The notes: generated by a model not told the origin, from the sequence alone. A DNA stretch of 64,000 nucleotides from an uncultured Thermoanaerobaculia bacterium (GCA_951812325.1 OX638294.1:3944859-4008858); one strand, 5' to 3'. Counted from the first letter of the stretch, positions 37,607 through 46,123 are shown. Translations and numbers: made by a program.

Positions 37607-39487
37607 ATGTCCCGTCGCTCTTGGCTCGCTGAGTACGCCGCCGCCCGAACTTCGGCGCGGTCGACCTTCGTCCTGCTTCTGCTCGCAGGCCTGATCCTGG
37701 CTGCGCCAGCCGCCGGCCAGCTCTGCGAGGGCGCCACGTCGGTCACTGCTCTGGGAGGCGCCAACAGGTTCTCGGCGCCGGTCGAGGATCAGGAGTCCCT
37801 GCGGGCGCTGTTCGTGAACCTGCGCGAGGAGATCCTCACGCTGCTCGACGAGGCGGACTGGTCGGGCAACCCTGACGATCTCTTCGCGGCCGTCTCTGGC
37901 TGGCAGGGCGTCACGTCGACGACCTTCGAGACCGGCCAGCGCATTCCGTGGATGGTGTTCCGCGACCGCGGCCAGGCCGCGCGCGTCGGCACGAACCTCT
38001 GCTGGGCCGGCGACGAGGCGTTTGCGGCCTGGGAGATTCGTTTCACCTCGAACGGACGCTGGTACTCGATGATCGTGCCCGAGTCGTGCGGCAACCTGGG
38101 GCTCCTCGCCGAGCAGCCGCTGCCGAAGGCGGCACTCGACCTGGACATCGGGGGCCTCTCCTGCAGCGACCGGACGTTCGACTTCCGGAGTTCCTGCAGC
38201 GACGGCAGCGCCTCGGTGACCGTCGAGCTGCCGGACGGCAGCGAGAAGGCGGCAGACGCAGGGAGCGCGTCCTTCCCGTTCACCGCCGAGGGCGACTACA
38301 CGGTCACCGCGACCTGTTCCGCGATGTCGTCCCGCGGCGACCGGCTCGAGGACTCGACGAGCCGCACGATCGCCGTCGGTTGCCCCAGCTGCAGTGTGAC
38401 CGCCGCGCCGGCCGAGGTCGATCTGGGCGAGTCGTCCACGCTGACGGTCGTGCCGACGGCCGGCTACGGCGCCGAGTTGTCACGGGTCCTGCTCGACGGG
38501 CGGCAACTCGCGTCGCCGTACACCCGGGAGATGGCCCACGAGGGGGCTGACGCCTTCACGCACACGGCGATGGTCGAGACGAATACCGGCCAGAGCGCCG
38601 AGTGCTCGACCGGGATGAAGGTGGCGCCGACGGTCACGATGTCGATTGAGCCGGATCGGGTGCTGGCCGGTCAGGACGCAGTCGTGACGGTTGCGCCGGA
38701 GAACGGCAACGGCGCTCCGGTCACGGTGACGCTGGACGGCCAGGCGCTCGCGGAGCCCTACCGGCGCGGCATCGTTCACGGGAGTGACGGCGAGTACACC
38801 CACACGTCGATGGTGGAGAACGCCGGAGGCAGTTCGGAGACCTCGGCGACGATGAAGGTCGATCGGCGGTGGACCCTGCTGCCGACCCTCAGCTCGCTGA
38901 GCGGAGACGACGTCCACATCTCGATGGTCGGTCCGGACACGACGAACAGGCTCAAGGCGTGTGTGGACGGCGTTGGCATCGGCCTCTCTGCCGAGTACCG
39001 TCTGAGTTATCCCCTGGGGATCGTGTTCGGGGGGAGCGCGACCAACTGCGAGGTCGATTGGTTCCTGCACCCGGGCGGCCGGACCGGTTACAGCAGCGTC
39101 GACGTGGAGATGAAGAAGTTCTTCGTCGGCCTGAACGTGCATCTGACCCGTCCCGGCAGCCGCGTGGACTGGTGGCTGGGTCCCCTGGTCGCCCAGCTCG
39201 ACTACAGCTCACCGTCCTTCCTGCCCGAAGCGATGGACGGTATGCCGATGGACGCTTCCTACAAGCCGGAATGGCCCGGAGAGACAGTCGTCGGCGCGAA
39301 CATGGGTCTGAAGATCCCGTTCAAGCCGGATTGTCCGGTCGGCCTGTATCTCGGCGCTTTCTGGCTCGACTCGTCGATGAAGGCGAAGAGCGACGAGATC
39401 CTGGGCGAGGACGGCGGTCTCGCGCCGGCGTTCGAGTTGCGCAAGACGCCGGTCTACGTGAACGCCGGAATCGCGATCGAATTCTGA
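37607..39487 (+). CDS. Exported protein with Ig-like beta modules and C-terminal outer-membrane beta-barrel
   Basis: 626 residues from ATG 37607, preceded by TGGGGGAG. A signal peptide (STFVLLLLAGLILAAPAAGQ) leads into a Cys-containing domain, then tandem beta-sandwich-like modules (about 230-430). Two of these share the pattern (LLDGRQLASPY / TLDGQALAEPY) and T(H)T(A/S)MVE(T/N). The last ~190 residues alternate in polarity and end ...VNAGIAIEF, a C-terminal Phe signature for outer-membrane barrel insertion. A cell-surface or porin-like role is inferred; I recognise no family. Its own promoter is visible upstream. Confidence 0.75.
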   Translation: MSRRSWLAEYAAARTSARSTFVLLLLAGLILAAPAAGQLCEGATSVTALGGANRFSAPVEDQESLRALFVNLREEILTLLDEADWSGNPDDLFAAVSGWQGVTSTTFETGQRIPWMVFRDRGQAARVGTNLCWAGDEAFAAWEIRFTSNGRWYSMIVPESCGNLGLLAEQPLPKAALDLDIGGLSCSDRTFDFRSSCSDGSASVTVELPDGSEKAADAGSASFPFTAEGDYTVTATCSAMSSRGDRLEDSTSRTIAVGCPSCSVTAAPAEVDLGESSTLTVVPTAGYGAELSRVLLDGRQLASPYTREMAHEGADAFTHTAMVETNTGQSAECSTGMKVAPTVTMSIEPDRVLAGQDAVVTVAPENGNGAPVTVTLDGQALAEPYRRGIVHGSDGEYTHTSMVENAGGSSETSATMKVDRRWTLLPTLSSLSGDDVHISMVGPDTTNRLKACVDGVGIGLSAEYRLSYPLGIVFGGSATNCEVDWFLHPGGRTGYSSVDVEMKKFFVGLNVHLTRPGSRVDWWLGPLVAQLDYSSPSFLPEAMDGMPMDASYKPEWPGETVVGANMGLKIPFKPDCPVGLYLGAFWLDSSMKAKSDEILGEDGGLAPAFELRKTPVYVNAGIAIEF

Positions 39488-39557
39488 CCGTCAGCGGAGG
39501 CCGAAGCACTCGTGTACCGACTCATCCGATGAATCCGGCGCCGCCCGCGGAGCACCG

Positions 39558-40748
39558 ATGAAGCCAATGGACCTGGAGGAGCGCTACGGCGCCCGGAACT
39601 ACGCGCCGCTCGACATCATGATCGAGCGGGCCGAGGGTGTCTGGGTGTGGGACGTCCAGGGCAGGCGCTACCTCGATTGCCTCGCCGCCTACTCCGCCGT
39701 CAACCAGGGTCACTGCCACCCGAAGATCGTCGCGGCGCTGGTCGAACAGAGCCGCAAGGTGGCGGTTACGTCGCGCGCCTTCCGGAACGCGGAGCTGGGC
39801 GCCTTTTTCCGCGACGTCTGCGAGTTGACGGGCTACGAGCGCGCGCTGCCCATGAACACCGGCGCGGAGGCGGTGGAGACCGCGATCAAGCTGGCCCGCA
39901 AGTGGGCCTATACGCGGAAAGGCGTCGAGCCGGGCAAGGCGGAGATCCTGACCTTCGCGAACAACTTCCACGGCCGCACGACGACGATCGTCGGTTTCTC
40001 GAGCGAGCAGCAGTACCGCGACGGGTTCGGCCCGTTCGCGCCGGGCTTCGAGCTGTTGCCCTTCGGCGACGGGGCGGCGGCGCGGGCGGCGGTCGGCCCC
40101 GACACGGCGGCGGTGCTCGTCGAGCCGATCCAGGGCGAGGGGGGCATCATCGTGCCTCCGGACGGCTTCCTGGCCGAGCTGCGGGAGGTCTGCAGCGAGA
40201 GGAACGCGCTCCTGATCGTCGACGAGATCCAGTCGGGCCTGGGACGTACGGGCACGATGTTCGCGCACGAGCACGACGGCATTCGCCCCGACGTGATGCT
40301 GCTGGGCAAGGCGCTGTCCGGCGGTCTGTACCCGGTCTCGGTGGTCGTCGCGGACGCCGCGGTCATGGACGTGTTCCAGCCCGGCGATCACGGTTCGACC
40401 TACGGCGGCAATCCGGTGGGCGCGGCGGTGGCGCGCGCGGCTCTGGCCGTGTTGCAGGAGGAAAGGCTGGTCGAGAAATCGGCTCGCCTCGGCGAGCACG
40501 CGCTGCGCCGGTTGCAGGGCATCGAAGCGCCGCAGGTGCGTGAGGTCCGCGGGCGGGGCCTGTGGATCGGGATCGAGCTCGACGAATCCGCGGGCGGCGC
40601 CCGGTCGACCTGTGAACGACTCGCAGAGCGGGGACTGCTGTGCAAGGAGACCCATGATCACGTCATCCGTTTCGCGCCGCCGCTGGTGATCGGCCGCGAG
40701 GAACTGGACTGGGCGATCGACCGGATCGAAGAAGTGTTGACGGCTTGA
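39558..40748 (+). CDS. rocD: Ornithine aminotransferase
   Basis: 396 residues. A class III PLP aminotransferase: YGARNYAPLDIMIERAEGVWVWD is the usual OAT start, NTGAEAVETAIKLARKW binds the cofactor phosphate, DEIQSGLGRTG is the Asp region, and the PLP lysine is in LLGKALSGGLYPVS. It converts ornithine plus 2-oxoglutarate to glutamate semialdehyde and glutamate. PruA, 3.7 kb upstream on the same strand, would finish the route to glutamate. The stop overlaps a TTG start of the next gene, linking it to two bPH2 membrane-protein genes. Confidence 0.95.
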   Translation: MKPMDLEERYGARNYAPLDIMIERAEGVWVWDVQGRRYLDCLAAYSAVNQGHCHPKIVAALVEQSRKVAVTSRAFRNAELGAFFRDVCELTGYERALPMNTGAEAVETAIKLARKWAYTRKGVEPGKAEILTFANNFHGRTTTIVGFSSEQQYRDGFGPFAPGFELLPFGDGAAARAAVGPDTAAVLVEPIQGEGGIIVPPDGFLAELREVCSERNALLIVDEIQSGLGRTGTMFAHEHDGIRPDVMLLGKALSGGLYPVSVVVADAAVMDVFQPGDHGSTYGGNPVGAAVARAALAVLQEERLVEKSARLGEHALRRLQGIEAPQVREVRGRGLWIGIELDESAGGARSTCERLAERGLLCKETHDHVIRFAPPLVIGREELDWAIDRIEEVLTA

Positions 40749-41359
40749 GGAAGACCGACGCGTCGCACGGTTCGACCGGGAGCGTCCACGCCGACGACGC
40801 GGAGGAGCGGGTCCGTGCAATCCGCCGGCCCCATCCCAGGCTGCTCCGTTACTACGTCCTGTTCTCCCTGATCACCGGTCCTGGGTTCCCGTTCGTCTTC
40901 GCCTATCTGTTCCTCCGCTATCGGACGCTGAACTACCGTTTCGACGACGAAGGCGTCACGATGAGTTGGGGCGCGCTGTTCGAGCGCGAGATCAGCCTCA
41001 CCTACAGCCGCATCCAGGACATCCACCTGCAGAGCAACGCGGTCGAGCGGTGGTTCGGCCTGTCCCGGCTTCTGGTCCAGACCGCGAGCGGCTCGGCGAA
41101 GGCGGAGATGAAGGTCGAGGGCCTGCTGGAGTTGTCGGCGGTGCGCAACTTCATGTACAGCCGGATGCGCGGCGCGCGCCTCGCGGCGCCTGCCGGGCCG
41201 GCTGCCGCCGCTGCTGGGCCCGCTGCGCCGGCTGGGCCCGCTGCGCCCGCGGCCGCGGACTCGGCCGCCCTGGCCGCGACGCTGCGGGAGATCGCCCGCG
41301 AAGTCACCGCGATCCGTGAGGAGCTGGAACGGCGGGGGCTGGATGGAGGCAACCGATGA
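40745..41359 (+). CDS. bPH2 (DUF304/YdbS-like) membrane protein 1
   Basis: 204 residues from TTG 40745 (overlaps the rocD stop as TTGA). A membrane segment (LLRYYVLFSLITGPGFPFVFAYLFL, about 37-60) precedes a bacterial PH-like domain with FDDEGVTMSWGALFEREISLTYSRIQDIHLQSNAVERWFGLSRLLVQTASG. That is the YdbS/YdbT pattern. An Ala/Pro-rich stretch (GPAAPAGPAAPA) and a charged C-terminal helix follow. In Bacillus, YdbS/YdbT were linked to resistance to a bacteriocin; the function is otherwise unknown. It is coupled by ATGA to the next gene, a second member. Confidence 0.85.
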   Translation: MRKTDASHGSTGSVHADDAEERVRAIRRPHPRLLRYYVLFSLITGPGFPFVFAYLFLRYRTLNYRFDDEGVTMSWGALFEREISLTYSRIQDIHLQSNAVERWFGLSRLLVQTASGSAKAEMKVEGLLELSAVRNFMYSRMRGARLAAPAGPAAAAAGPAAPAGPAAPAAADSAALAATLREIAREVTAIREELERRGLDGGNR

Positions 41360-42399
41360 CCCGGCGGCGGGCCGGCGGCGCAACCGGTGCCCGGACGTCC
41401 AGGGGTCTGAAGCGTCTCGGCAGATCCGCCGGCCTGGATCAGCCAGGCCCAGGCGCAGCCGGCGCCCGGATGCCCAGGGTCCTGAAGCGTTTCCTGCTTT
41501 GGCTGTTCCAGGTCGCCGAGCGTCCGGAGCCGCCGCCGGGATCGCCGGAATCGCTGCGCGTGTTTCGGGCTTCGTCGCGCTACTTCGGGTACAGCGTACT
41601 GAAGTGGAGCATCGGGCAGATGTTCGCCCTCGTGGGCCTCGTCGGGTCGGCCATCGGGCTCGGTTTCGTCGAGTTCTTCGAAGACCATGCAGTTGACGCT
41701 GCTTTCTGGTTCAGGTTCACGGAGGCGCTGGCGCCGCTCCTGATCGTTCTCTTCCTGGTGCAGTTCGCCGCGTCGTTCTCCGTGCTCCGCCTGGGCTACG
41801 AGATGCGCTGGTACATGGTGAGCGACCGCGCCCTGCGCATCCGCTACGGCATCTACAGCCTCCGCGAGCAGACGATGACGGTTGTGAACATCCAGAACAT
41901 GGCGGTGAAGCGCGGTCCCCTGCAGCGTCTCTTCGGCATCGCCGACCTGGAAATCCGTACTGCCAGCGGCGGCGGTTCGGACGATGACGACGAGGACAGC
42001 CTCAGCCGCGGCCTGCTTCAGGGCCTGGACAACGCGGAAGAGGTGCGCAACCTGCTGCTTGCGACCCTGCGGCAGACCCGGGACTCCGGTCTTGGCGACC
42101 CCGACGACCAGTCGCCCGTGCCGGGAGTGCCGAGCGCTCCTGCGGCAGCCGTTGCGCCACTCGCGCGGCGGGAAGACGGTCCGCCGTCCGTGCCGGGGGA
42201 GCCGAGCGCTGCTGTGGAAGCCGTTGCGCCCTCAACCGCCAGGCAGACGCCAGCGCCAGGCCGTGCGGCGGCGCCGAGCGCTCCTGCGGCAGCCGTTGCG
42301 GCGGCGCGAGGGGACGGTGGTTCCGTCCTCGCGGCGGCTCAGGAGTTGCTGGCCGAGTCGCGTGCGCTGCGGAGACTCCTGCATGCCGGAGCTTCCTGA
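41356..42399 (+). CDS. bPH2 (DUF304/YdbT-like) membrane protein 2
   Basis: 347 residues from ATG 41356. Two membrane segments (about 85-107 and 122-145) precede the PH-like domain (YMVSDRALRIRYGIYSLREQTMTVVNIQNMAVKRGPLQRLFGIADLEIRTASG). An acidic DDDDED turn and a long Ala/Pro-rich tail with repeated PSAPAAAVA follow. The N-terminal 45 codons contain a tandem duplication (GARTSRGLKRL and GARMPRVLKRF, 75 bp apart), so ATG 41470 may be the original start. It pairs with the preceding gene and overlaps mutM by 17 bases. Confidence 0.85.
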   Translation: MTRRRAGGATGARTSRGLKRLGRSAGLDQPGPGAAGARMPRVLKRFLLWLFQVAERPEPPPGSPESLRVFRASSRYFGYSVLKWSIGQMFALVGLVGSAIGLGFVEFFEDHAVDAAFWFRFTEALAPLLIVLFLVQFAASFSVLRLGYEMRWYMVSDRALRIRYGIYSLREQTMTVVNIQNMAVKRGPLQRLFGIADLEIRTASGGGSDDDDEDSLSRGLLQGLDNAEEVRNLLLATLRQTRDSGLGDPDDQSPVPGVPSAPAAAVAPLARREDGPPSVPGEPSAAVEAVAPSTARQTPAPGRAAAPSAPAAAVAAARGDGGSVLAAAQELLAESRALRRLLHAGAS

Positions 42400-43294
42400 C
42401 CTCGTCGTCTACTGCGAAGCGATCCAGCGGCGGGCAGGAGGCCGCGATCTGACGCGCATCCGCGTGCGCAGTCCCTTCCTGCTGCGCTCCGTGCGGCCAC
42501 CCCTGTCGCAGGCCGAGGGGCGTGCCGTGGTCGGTGTTCGACGAGTCGGAAAGCGGGTCGTGCTGTGCCTGGAAGGCGAGCTGTTCCTCGCCATCCATCT
42601 GATGATCGCGGGTCGGTTCCGTTGGGGTCCGCAGGCGGCGAAGCTGCCGGGGCGCGTGGGTCTGGCGGCGTTCGACTTCGATCACGGCACGCTGCTGCTG
42701 ACCGAGGCGGGCAGCAGGCGACGGGCGGCAATGCACCTCGTGGAAGGTGAAGACGGGCTGGCGAGCCTCGACCGCGGCGGAATCGAGGTGCTGGAGTGCG
42801 ATGCGGAGGCGTTCCGGACCCGGCTGACGGCGGAGAACCACACCCTGAAGCGGTCGCTGATCGACCCCAGGCTCTTCAGCGGCATCGGCAACGCCTACTC
42901 GGACGAGATCCTCCATCGGGCCCGGCTGTCTCCGATGCGCTGGACCACACGGCTCAGCCGGGAGCAGACCGACGAGTTGCATCGGGCTGCGGTCGCGGTG
43001 CTGAGCGAGTGGACCGACAGGCTGCGCATTCAGGCGGGCGGCCGGTTTCCGACCGGGGTGACTGCCTTTCACGACGAGATGGCGGTTCACGGCCGCTATC
43101 GCAAGCCGTGCCCCGCCTGCGGCGCGCCGGTGCAGCGCATCGTCTACGCGGAGAACGAGTGCAACTACTGCGCGCGCTGCCAGACCGGCGGCCGGCTCCT
43201 CGCGGATCGGGCTCTTTCGCGCCTGTTGAAGGCGGACTGGCCGCGGACCGCGGAGGAGCTGGAGGAGCGCCTGAGCCCCGGCGGCCCGAGGTGA
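42383..43294 (+). CDS. mutM: Formamidopyrimidine-DNA glycosylase (Fpg/Nei family)
   Basis: 303 residues from ATG 42383. Mature N-terminus PELPD gives the catalytic Pro1-Glu2. The H2TH region carries LIDPRLFSGIGNAYSDEILHRARLSP, and the C-terminal zinc finger is CPACGAPVQRIVYAENECNYCARCQ (four Cys). It removes oxidised purines such as 8-oxoguanine from DNA and nicks the abasic site. Fpg and Nei-type members share these motifs, so substrate preference is not certain. It is the last gene of the rocD-bPH2-bPH2-mutM string. Its stop lies at the start of a ~75-bp imperfect repeat that recurs at 45155. Confidence 0.93.
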   Translation: MPELPDLVVYCEAIQRRAGGRDLTRIRVRSPFLLRSVRPPLSQAEGRAVVGVRRVGKRVVLCLEGELFLAIHLMIAGRFRWGPQAAKLPGRVGLAAFDFDHGTLLLTEAGSRRRAAMHLVEGEDGLASLDRGGIEVLECDAEAFRTRLTAENHTLKRSLIDPRLFSGIGNAYSDEILHRARLSPMRWTTRLSREQTDELHRAAVAVLSEWTDRLRIQAGGRFPTGVTAFHDEMAVHGRYRKPCPACGAPVQRIVYAENECNYCARCQTGGRLLADRALSRLLKADWPRTAEELEERLSPGGPR

Positions 43295-43365
43295 GCGCCT
43301 GGCCGCCGCGCGGCCCGAGGTTCCGTTGAACCGGGCCCGTCGTCGCGAGGTCCTGCTGGACCGGG
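43289..43365 (+). repeat. Imperfect direct repeat, left copy (right copy at 45155-45228)
   Basis: AGGTGAGCGC(C/G)TGG(C/T)CGCC and GAGGTTCCGTTG(A/C)ACCGGG are shared in the same order by both copies, followed by GGTCC/GGACC-type hairpins. The two copies flank the IS110 element plus family A copy 3. The mutM stop codon lies inside the left copy. Confidence 0.65.
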
Positions 43366-43447
43366 ACTTCCCACCATTGTGCAAGTGGTGTGAGCAGCGT
43401 GTTGGTGTGCGGTTGTTTGTTTCGAGGCGTCACGTCAGGTTGGCAGT

Positions 43448-44719
43448 TCAGGATGCTTCTGGCAGCAGTCGAGATCGGGCGGAAGCTCGATGAGGGTCGA
43501 AGAGTTGTCGGTCTCGGAGCATGGCGCAGGCGACGTGGATGAGGCGATCGGAGACCTGTCTGAGGGCTCGGCCGTAGCGGTGTCCCCTGGCTCTCATGCG
43601 TTTGCACTTGGCCTTGCTGATGGCGTCGCGTTGGACTGCGATGCGTGCCCAGTGGTGTGCGGCATCGGTGAGGCGATCGTTGGCTGCGAGTCGTCGGACG
43701 ACGATGAGCTTGTTTCCGGAGCGTCTGGTGACAGGCGCGGCGCCGGCCAGGCAGCGCAGAGCCTGTGGATCTCTTCTTCGCAACGGTTCGTGTGCTTCTG
43801 CGAGCAGGGTGGCGAGGACGACGGTACCGACTCCGGGGATGGAGCGGAGGATGCCGGCGTCGGTGTGCTCGACTGTGGTGCTGCCGTCGGTTTGTTGGGC
43901 GACGACGGGTTCGGCCAGATGGCGGGTCATCCGCTCCAGGTGTTGGTCGATGTCCGCGATCTGCCGATTGACGACTTTCAGCACCGGCATCAGGGTGTCG
44001 ATGTGGCTGGTGGTTGCATCGACGACGCCGTGCCCGACGTCGATCGGCTGCTGGCGCAACAGGGCGAGCAGTTGAGCCGCGTCAAGGCGCCGGATGCGGT
44101 GTTTCTTGAGCAGTTTCGCGATGGTCGCTTCGCGCACTCTGAGCGCCTTGGCCGGTGTGGGTACGAGCCGCCACAGGGCCATAGCCCAGTTAGCCGAGAC
44201 GTCGTTCTTGACGGCTTCGAGCAACTGCGGGTAGTAGCGCCAGAGCAGGTCGCGGACCTGATTCGAGAGCCGCTTGCGTTCCTCGACCAACTGTTTTCTG
44301 GCTCGAGTCCAGGCGCGCAGCTGGAGAGTGACTTCGTCCGGCGCCTGAAGTCGCCGCAGGCACTCCGGGTCGGTGCGCAGGGCCGCGGCGAGGACCCTGG
44401 CGTCGCGCCGGTCGTCCTTGGCGCCGGCGACCGAGAATCGATCCCGGAACCGGTCGAGCTGCTTGGGGTTGATGGAATGCACGTTGAAGCCCCGCTCCAT
44501 CAGGCTCTCGACCACCGGCCCATGCGGTACTTCGATCGCGACACCGACCTCGGAAGGCGGTTTTCCGGTGCAGCCCAGGAGCCAGTCGGCCATGGCGGAG
44601 AGCCCCTCGCCGTTGTGGTTGAAGGCGCGCTGCCCGACGACCTTGCCGCTGGCATCGAGCAGACAGACATGGTGCTCCTTCGATCCCCAGTCCACGCCGA
44701 CAAACCAAGCCTCTGTCAT
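43448..44719 (-). CDS. IS110-family transposase (DEDD recombinase)
   Basis: 423 residues. The RuvC-like N-terminal domain begins WFVGVDWGSKEHHVCLLD, continues with VGVAIEVPHGPVV and ends with GAKDDRRDARVLA, which supply the acidic DEDD set. A coiled-coil linker (LRAWTRARKQLVEERKRLSNQVRDL) leads to the C-terminal Transposase_20 domain with ILRSIPGVGTVVLATLLAEA and AGAAPVTRRSGNK; the Ser there is the likely nucleophile of this group. Recent work shows IS110 recombinases are guided by a structured bridge RNA from the element's non-coding end. The gene is preceded by GAGGAGG (rev. strand, about ten bases before the ATG). Confidence 0.93.
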   Translation of the reverse strand: MTEAWFVGVDWGSKEHHVCLLDASGKVVGQRAFNHNGEGLSAMADWLLGCTGKPPSEVGVAIEVPHGPVVESLMERGFNVHSINPKQLDRFRDRFSVAGAKDDRRDARVLAAALRTDPECLRRLQAPDEVTLQLRAWTRARKQLVEERKRLSNQVRDLLWRYYPQLLEAVKNDVSANWAMALWRLVPTPAKALRVREATIAKLLKKHRIRRLDAAQLLALLRQQPIDVGHGVVDATTSHIDTLMPVLKVVNRQIADIDQHLERMTRHLAEPVVAQQTDGSTTVEHTDAGILRSIPGVGTVVLATLLAEAHEPLRRRDPQALRCLAGAAPVTRRSGNKLIVVRRLAANDRLTDAAHHWARIAVQRDAISKAKCKRMRARGHRYGRALRQVSDRLIHVACAMLRDRQLFDPHRASARSRLLPEAS

Positions 44720-44880
44720 GTCACACCTCCTCGTGCGTTACTCTGTGCCTGTCGGCAACGCCGCGACGACGGCCTGGTACCTGTACTGGCGCTCGATGGC
44801 GCAACTTCCCACTGGGCCTTTGTCGCGGCGAAGCAGCCAGGGCACAGGTCCCGGTTAGGTGCTTCATGCACGGTGCGCGG
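44720..44880 (-). ncRNA. Candidate bridge RNA region of the IS110 element
   Basis: In the IS110 subgroup the bridge RNA is made from the non-coding DNA upstream of the transposase. This ~160-base stretch is non-coding and has several short complementary segments. It contains ACTTCCCAC (44804-44812), which recurs at 43366-43374, just beyond the other side of the transposase gene, as expected if a guide loop matches donor or flanking DNA. Boundaries and folding are not determined here. Confidence 0.45.
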
Positions 44881-44915
44881 AGGTCGCTCCTGGCTGCTTG
44901 CCGACTTCATCTGCC

Positions 44916-45138
44916 GGACTCCGGCCTGCGCCCGCCGGCACGACGCCGGCTGCCCTGGCTGCGGAAGCTGCCGGTCCCGCGGAAAACGGCAAGCCGTTTC
45001 CCGCCGGACCTTGGAAAACCGGCAGACCGGTTTCCCACAGCTACCGCAGCCTCGACGACTACTCGCCTCTCGGACAGACTCGGACAGGGACCAGAACCCA
45101 CCCAGCAAAGGTACAGGTGCGCGGACCTTCTGGTCCGC
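44916..45138 (-). repeat. Dispersed hairpin repeat, family A, copy 3 (inverted relative to copies 1 and 2)
   Basis: Best preserved copy. Read on the minus strand it begins with palindrome GCGGACCAGAAGGTCCGC, then GCACCTGTACCTTTGC, CAGGGACC-type blocks, GAGGCTGCGGTAGCTGTGGG, hairpins AAACCGG-TCTG-CCGGTTT and AAACGGC-TT-GCCGTTT, then GACCGGCAGCTTCCGCAGCC and CGCAGGCCGGAGTCC. It lies next to the IS110 element, but the other two copies have no transposase nearby. Confidence 0.8.
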
Positions 45139-45219
45139 TGATGCGAAGGCGTCCAGGTGAGCGCGTGGTCGCCGGCGTCGCGAGGTTCCGTTGCACCGGG
45201 TTCGCGGACCTTCTGGTCC
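45121..45219 (+). repeat. Pair of 18-bp palindromes GCGGACCTTCTGGTCCGC
   Basis: Perfect 7-bp stems with a TTCT loop at 45121-45138 and 45202-45219. A variant (GCGGGCCAGAAGGCCCGC) heads family A copy 2 at 25901. These may be terminator-like hairpins or the recognition ends of the repeat. Confidence 0.7.
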
Positions 45220-45228
45220 GCTGGCGTC
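45155..45228 (+). repeat. Imperfect direct repeat, right copy (left copy at 43289-43365)
   Basis: Same block order as the left copy: AGGTGAGCGCGTGGTCGCC, then GAGGTTCCGTTGCACCGGG, then a GGACC hairpin. Together the two copies bracket the IS110-containing segment. Confidence 0.65.
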
Positions 45229-45340
45229 GACGGCGTTCGGGCGGGCGCGGGTACCGGACATCGAAGCTGCGGGAGATCCGTGTCGTGACAGTCTCGATCT
45301 CGCCGTGACGAAGCCGGGACCAGACATGGAGGCTGCGGGG

Positions 45341-46123
45341 GTGGGGCCCGTGAGCGGCACGGCGGAACACTCCGGACTCACCGATTGCCACGCCCACCTG
45401 TGCGACGGCGTCTTCGCGGCGGACCTCGCCGAGGTGCTGGCCCGGGCCCGTGAGGCCGGCGTCGATGCGGTGGTCGCGGTGGGCGAGACGCTCGCGGACG
45501 CCGAGCGCAACCTGGAGTTGGCGGATGCGTACCCGGGCGTTGTCCAGCCTGCGGCCGGGCTCTATCCGACCCGCCTCGATCTGCCCGAGGCACAGCGGGT
45601 CGCCGATCTGATCCGCCGGGAACGATCCCGGTTCGCAGCCATCGGTGAGGTCGGCCTGGACCGCTGGAAGGTGCGAGACGAACGCGACCTGGCGCTGCAG
45701 CGGGAGATCTTCGCACTCTTCATCGACCTGTCGGTCGAACTCGACCTGCCGCTCAACGTGCATTCGCGCTCCGCCGGCCACCACGCGATCGACCTGCTGC
45801 GCGAACGGGGCGCGAAGCGGGTGCAACTCCATGCGTTCGACGGCCGGGCCGCCCGCGCCGGGCCGGCCGTCGAGGCGGGCTATTTCTTCTCCATGCCGCC
45901 GTCGGTCGTCCGCTCGCCGCAGAAGCAGAAGCTCGTGCGGCGGCTGCCGCTCTCGTGCCTGCTGCTTGAAACGGACAGCCCGGTGCTGGGGCCGGAGCGC
46001 GACCGTCGGAATGAACCGGCGAACGCAGCCGTGTCGCTCCGGGCCATCGCGGAGCTGAAGGCCATTGCCGAAGAGGAGGTTGGCCGGGCGGTCAGGGAGA
46101 ACACGGAGCGGCTGTACGGCTGA
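45341..46123 (+). CDS. TatD family metal-dependent hydrolase
   Basis: 260 residues from GTG 45341, chosen because GGAGG (45328-45332) lies eight bases upstream; ATG 45326 and GTG 45350 are in-frame alternatives. Metal-binding DCHAHLCD at the start, IGEVGLDRWKVRDERDLALQREIF, the His pair in LPLNVHSRSAGHHAIDLL and VQLHAFDG, and the late Asp in CLLLETDSPVLGPERDRRNEP are all TatD features. Members are 3'-5' exonucleases or D-aminoacyl-tRNA-deacylase-like hydrolases. Length matches the family. The upstream 200 bases are repeat-derived. Confidence 0.9.
   Translation: MGPVSGTAEHSGLTDCHAHLCDGVFAADLAEVLARAREAGVDAVVAVGETLADAERNLELADAYPGVVQPAAGLYPTRLDLPEAQRVADLIRRERSRFAAIGEVGLDRWKVRDERDLALQREIFALFIDLSVELDLPLNVHSRSAGHHAIDLLRERGAKRVQLHAFDGRAARAGPAVEAGYFFSMPPSVVRSPQKQKLVRRLPLSCLLLETDSPVLGPERDRRNEPANAAVSLRAIAELKAIAEEEVGRAVRENTERLYG

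Larger units (their letters stand above)
43375..44900 (-). mobile_element. IS110-family insertion sequence (ends approximate)
   Basis: Consists of a full-length DEDD transposase gene with a non-coding leader upstream of it (44720 to about 44900) and a short trailer (about 43375-43447). IS110 elements lack long inverted repeats and do not reliably duplicate the target, so ends cannot be set from one copy. The GC content of the trailer is lower than that of flanking DNA. The transposase appears intact, so the element may be active. Confidence 0.8.

Noticed and set aside
44859..45308. 150-codon frame over repeat family A copy 3
   Set aside because: Encodes the same peptide as the repeat in other copies and has no start signal; it is a property of the repeat, not a gene.
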